Source: Bacteroidaceae bacterium
GTDB lineage: Bacteria; Bacteroidota; Bacteroidia; Bacteroidales; Bacteroidaceae
Assembly (NCBI GenBank): GCA_017472905.1
Contig: JAFUNW010000305.1
Coordinates: forward strand, 1 to 9,152
Direction of reading: 5' to 3'
Length of the DNA stretch: 9,152 nt
Position 1 is the stretch's first letter. Every line of letters starts with the position of its first letter. Made by a program: the position numbers and the translations under genes. This document shows, one piece after another, positions 6,407-9,152 of the stretch. Under the pieces are notes generated by a model. The model was not told where the DNA came from and did not search any database. It saw only the letters and a program-made list of their open reading frames with translations.

Positions 6407-7929
6407 AGATAATGGATACGACCCTCCGCGATGGTGAACAAACCAGCGGAGTTTCGTTCGTTCCACATGAGAAACTGATGATTTCGCGTCTGCTTTTAGA
6501 GGAATTGCAGGTCGATCGGATAGAGGTAGCTTCAGCCCGGGTTTCTGAAGGAGAATTGGAAGCCGTAAAGATGATTTGCGATTGGGCTTCTCGGCGCAAT
6601 CTGCTTGATAGAGTAGAAGTCTTGGGTTTTGTAGATGGAGGACTCTCTTTGAATTGGATTCAACAGGCAGGCGGGCGTGTGGTCAATCTATTGGCAAAGG
6701 GTTCTTTGCGCCATTGTGTCCAGCAATTGAAGAAAACTCCGGAAGAGCATATTCGCGACATTATACAAGTCGTTGAACAAGCGCAAAGCATGGGCATTCA
6801 AGTAAACTTGTATTTGGAAGATTGGAGCAATGGAATGAAAGATTCGCCAATGTATGTCTATCAATTGATGGATTCGTTACGCTCTTGTCCTATTCAGCGA
6901 TTTATGTTGCCGGATACATTGGGAGTTTTAAATCCTTTACAAGTGATAGAGTTCATGCGCAAAATGAGGAAACGCTATCCGGAACTCCATTTTGACTTTC
7001 ATGCACACAACGATTATGACTTAGCCATCTCTAATGTGTTGGCTGCAGTCTTAAGCGGTTGTCAGGGAATACATACCTCTGTCAATGGATTGGGTGAACG
7101 TTGTGGAAATGCTCCTTTGGCTTCGGTTCAGGCCATCTTGAAAGATCACTTCAATGCCGATACGAATATCAATGAAAGTAAACTCAACAATGCCAGTCGT
7201 CTTGTCGAGTCCTATTCCGGAATATCGATTCCGGCAAACAAACCGATAGTCGGAGAAAATGTATTCACGCAAGTTGCCGGAGTTCATGCCGATGGCGACA
7301 ATAAAAATAATCTCTATTGCAACGATTTGCTTCCCGAACGTTTTGGACGGAAACGTGAATATGCGTTGGGAAAAGCAAGCGGCAAGGCAAATATTCGTAA
7401 AAATCTCGAAGAATTGGGGCTGGAGTTGAGTGATGAGGCCATGAAGAAGGTTACAGAACGCATCATTCAGTTGGGCGACAAAAAAGAGTTGGTTACACAA
7501 GAAGATTTGCCATACATTGTGAGTGATGTCTTGAAGCACAATGTAGAGGACGAACAGGTAAAGTTGAAAAGCTACATTGTCAACTTGGCATACGGTTTGC
7601 GTCCAATGGCCACTGTTAAAGTCGAGATTAATGGAAAAGAATACGAAGAAAACTCCAGTGGAGACGGTCAATACGATGCTTTTGTGCGTGCATTGCGTAA
7701 AATCTATGAAGTTACTCTTGGAAGAAAGTTTCCGGTATTGACCAACTACGCAGTGACGATTCCACCGGGTGGACGAACCGATGCATTTGTGCAGACGACC
7801 ATCAATTGGGGCTTTGAAGACAAAGTATTCCGTACTCGTGGGTTGGATGCCGACCAGACGGAAGCAGCCATCAAAGCAACCTTGAAGATGTTGAATATCA
7901 TCGAAAAAGAATATGAGACTAAGGAATAA
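6385..7929 (+). CDS. cimA: (R)-citramalate synthase (LeuA paralogue)
   Basis: This 514-residue DRE-TIM condensing enzyme should join pyruvate and acetyl-CoA to give citramalate, the first step of the threonine-independent route to isoleucine. DTTLRDGEQ is at 11-19 and the metal site is D16, H206 and H208 (FHAHND 205-210), with NGLGERCGNAP at 234-244. The pocket residues I recall from Leptospira interrogans CimA (R16, D17, L81, L104, Y144, E146, T179, H302, D304, N310, L311, Y312) all recur one position earlier: R15, D16, L80, L103, Y143, E145, T178, H301, D303, N309, L310, Y311. YLEDWSNG (143-150) and AGVHADGD (298-305) are CimA-like and differ from the LeuA in this operon. The C-terminal domain (about 390-514, SGDGQYDAF at 425-433) is the allosteric dimer domain, which in CimA binds isoleucine. 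ATG 6385 is needed to include the first strand. Databases often label such genes 2-isopropylmalate synthase; activity is inferred, not shown. Confidence 0.88.
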   Translation: MGKNVQIEIMDTTLRDGEQTSGVSFVPHEKLMISRLLLEELQVDRIEVASARVSEGELEAVKMICDWASRRNLLDRVEVLGFVDGGLSLNWIQQAGGRVVNLLAKGSLRHCVQQLKKTPEEHIRDIIQVVEQAQSMGIQVNLYLEDWSNGMKDSPMYVYQLMDSLRSCPIQRFMLPDTLGVLNPLQVIEFMRKMRKRYPELHFDFHAHNDYDLAISNVLAAVLSGCQGIHTSVNGLGERCGNAPLASVQAILKDHFNADTNINESKLNNASRLVESYSGISIPANKPIVGENVFTQVAGVHADGDNKNNLYCNDLLPERFGRKREYALGKASGKANIRKNLEELGLELSDEAMKKVTERIIQLGDKKELVTQEDLPYIVSDVLKHNVEDEQVKLKSYIVNLAYGLRPMATVKVEINGKEYEENSSGDGQYDAFVRALRKIYEVTLGRKFPVLTNYAVTIPPGGRTDAFVQTTINWGFEDKVFRTRGLDADQTEAAIKATLKMLNIIEKEYETKE

Positions 7930-7991
7930 GGGTCTCACAATCGCTACGATTATTCAAAAGAATAAAATCTAAAATAAAAAAGAAATAAACG
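7930..7991 (+). other. cimA-leuB intercistronic spacer with two small hairpins
   Basis: AATCG (7939-7943) pairs with CGATT (7947-7951) around a 3-base loop. Just downstream TTATTC and GAATAA flank AAAA. Both stems are short and no T run follows, so termination is unlikely. No TAnnTTTG promoter is present. The spacer may affect mRNA processing or the leuB ribosome site, but this is weak. It is the widest gap between genes in the operon. Confidence 0.3.
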
Positions 7992-9053
7992 ATGAACTTT
8001 AAAATTGCAGTTTTACCGGGTGACGGTATCGGTCCCGAAATATCCGAGCAAGGCGTGAATGTAATGAACGCTGTTTGCGAAAAGTTCGGTCACAATGTGA
8101 ATTTTGAATATGCAATCTGTGGCGCAGATGCCATCGATAAAGTGGGCGATCCATTCCCGGAAGAAACCTATCAGGCATGTAAGCATGCCGATGCGGTACT
8201 CTTCTCTGCAGTGGGTGACCCGAAGTTCGACAATGACCCGACTGCCAAGGTACGTCCCGAACAAGGCTTGTTGGCGATGCGTAAGAAGCTGGGGCTGTTT
8301 GCTAACGTCCGTCCGGTGCAAACATTCAAATGTCTTGTTCATAAATCTCCGCTTCGTGCCGAGTTAGTGGAGAATGCAGACTTTATCTGTATTCGTGAAT
8401 TAACGGGAGGTATGTATTTTGGCGAGAAGTATCAGGATAACGAAAAAGCATACGATACCAACATGTACACGCGGCCGGAAATAGAGCGTATCTTGAAAGT
8501 CGGCTTTGAGTATGCCATGAAGCGAAATAAGCATCTAACGGTGGTTGACAAGGCAAACGTATTGGCTTCTTCTCGTTTGTGGAGACAGATAGCCCAAGAG
8601 ATGGCTCCTCTGTATCCGGAAGTGACGACCGATTATATGTATGTAGACAACGCGGCCATGCGTATGATTCAAGAACCGACCTTCTTTGATGTAATGGTCA
8701 CAGAAAATACATTTGGGGATATTTTGACCGATGAAGGTTCTGTTATCAGTGGCTCTATGGGATTGTTGCCTTCGGCTTCAACCGGCGAAAGTACTCCTGT
8801 ATTTGAACCGATTCATGGTTCTTGGCCACAGGCTAAAGGATTAAACATAGCCAATCCGTTGGCTCAGATTCTTTCCGTAGCAATGCTGTTTGAGTATTTC
8901 GATTTAAAGGAAGAAGGCGCTTTGATTCGCAAAGCGGTGGATGCTTCGCTCGATGCCAATGTTCGTACTCCGGAAATTCAGGTAGAGGGTGGAGAAAAAT
9001 ACGGAACGAAAGAAGTCGGTCAATGGATTGTTAATTATATACGTCAAGCATAA
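7992..9053 (+). CDS. leuB: 3-isopropylmalate dehydrogenase
   Basis: LeuB oxidises and decarboxylates 3-isopropylmalate with NAD+ to 4-methyl-2-oxopentanoate, the direct precursor of leucine. The 353 residues fit the family. LPGDGIGPEI (8-17) opens the dinucleotide fold. The substrate arginines are R97, R107 and R135, with Y142 in ELTGGMYFGEK (136-146). Catalytic K187 is in VDKANVL (185-191). The metal-binding aspartates are D219 in VDNAAMRMI, and D243 and D247 in FGDILTDEGS. E90, L93 and L94 match the E/L/L residues that recognise the isopropyl-side group and separate LeuB from isocitrate dehydrogenase. The NAD loop is the segment FEPIHGSWPQAKGLNIANP (271-289). It probably also oxidises the methylmalate made from citramalate, giving 2-oxobutyrate. 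It is the last operon gene in view. Confidence 0.97.
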   Translation: MNFKIAVLPGDGIGPEISEQGVNVMNAVCEKFGHNVNFEYAICGADAIDKVGDPFPEETYQACKHADAVLFSAVGDPKFDNDPTAKVRPEQGLLAMRKKLGLFANVRPVQTFKCLVHKSPLRAELVENADFICIRELTGGMYFGEKYQDNEKAYDTNMYTRPEIERILKVGFEYAMKRNKHLTVVDKANVLASSRLWRQIAQEMAPLYPEVTTDYMYVDNAAMRMIQEPTFFDVMVTENTFGDILTDEGSVISGSMGLLPSASTGESTPVFEPIHGSWPQAKGLNIANPLAQILSVAMLFEYFDLKEEGALIRKAVDASLDANVRTPEIQVEGGEKYGTKEVGQWIVNYIRQA

Positions 9054-9081
9054 AGAAACAGATACGAAGACTATCGGTTGG

Positions 9082-9119
9082 ACTTTTGAAAGAGGGGCTA
9101 TTTTTATAACCTCAAAAGT
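9082..9119 (+). terminator. Possible operon-end hairpin (imperfect)
   Basis: ACTTTTGA (9082-9089) is the perfect inverted complement of TCAAAAGT (9112-9119). An alternative fold adds GAGG (9092-9095) with CCTC (9110-9113). It starts 28 bases after leuB stops. There is a T run in the loop but none after the 3' arm, so it is not a standard rho-independent terminator. Confidence 0.35.
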
Positions 9120-9152
9120 ATCTTAAGATAAATGGCAAAGTATCTTAAGATA
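9115..9152. repeat. Two direct repeats, each containing a perfect 12-base palindrome, at 22-base spacing
   Basis: AAAGTATCTTAAGATA occurs at 9115-9130 and again at 9137-9152, separated by AATGGC. Each copy ends in the perfect palindrome TATCTTAAGATA (9119-9130, 9141-9152). The 22-base period is about two DNA turns, which would suit paired dimeric regulators on one face. Equally it could be the beginning of a longer tandem repeat, because the second copy ends exactly at the window edge. Confidence 0.8.

Noticed and set aside
5537..6466. Long minus-strand open frame (309 codons) across the leuC-leuD-cimA junctions
   Set aside because: It runs antisense to three well-conserved enzymes, shows no recognisable domain, and is explained by codon bias of the plus-strand genes.
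7051..7938. Long minus-strand open frame (295 codons) opposite cimA
   Set aside because: The plus-strand frame has clear active-site motifs throughout; the antisense translation has no coherent domain.
7992..9053. leuB product as an isocitrate or tartrate dehydrogenase
   Set aside because: The E90/L93/L94 specificity positions, the operon context and the length all point to 3-isopropylmalate dehydrogenase.
9115..9152. Start of a CRISPR array
   Set aside because: The unit is 16 bases with a 6-base gap, far shorter than CRISPR repeats and spacers, and no cas gene is in view.

Overview
This window comes from a member of the Bacteroidales, most likely Bacteroides or a close relative. Three things point there. 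Upstream of the main operon is a promoter of the Bacteroidetes type (TAnnTTTG). Start codons follow A-rich stretches rather than clear Shine-Dalgarno sites. The first gene encodes a multidomain secreted carbohydrate-binding protein with a Bacteroidetes-style C-terminal tail.

Layout. Positions 2-2410 hold the 3' part of a large surface or secreted protein gene whose start lies off the left edge; it ends at a strong hairpin terminator (2437-2486). A 475-base gene-free gap (2411-2885) follows. It carries that terminator, an AT-rich stretch, a promoter (2658-2665) and a transcription attenuator (about 2696-2840). Then come five genes on the same strand: leuA (2886-4382), leuC (4392-5786), leuD (5810-6406), cimA (6385-7929, overlapping leuD by 22 bases) and leuB (7992-9053). 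The last 99 bases hold an imperfect inverted repeat and two copies of a 16-base direct repeat, each with a perfect 12-base palindrome, running to the right edge.

How the genes work together. LeuA condenses acetyl-CoA with 2-oxoisovalerate, LeuCD isomerises the product and LeuB oxidises it, giving the 2-oxo acid precursor of leucine. The fourth gene is a second condensing enzyme whose pocket residues match citramalate synthase (pyruvate + acetyl-CoA). LeuCD and LeuB can run the same chain on citramalate to give 2-oxobutyrate, the isoleucine precursor. One operon therefore appears able to feed both pathways.

The most interesting item is the leader. A 28-codon reading frame just after the promoter is packed with Ile and Leu codons (11 branched-chain residues in 14). 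It overlaps a set of mutually exclusive RNA pairings (1:2, 2:3, 3:4) ending in a terminator just before leuA. This is the architecture of ribosome-mediated attenuation, and its Ile+Leu composition matches the dual output of the operon.
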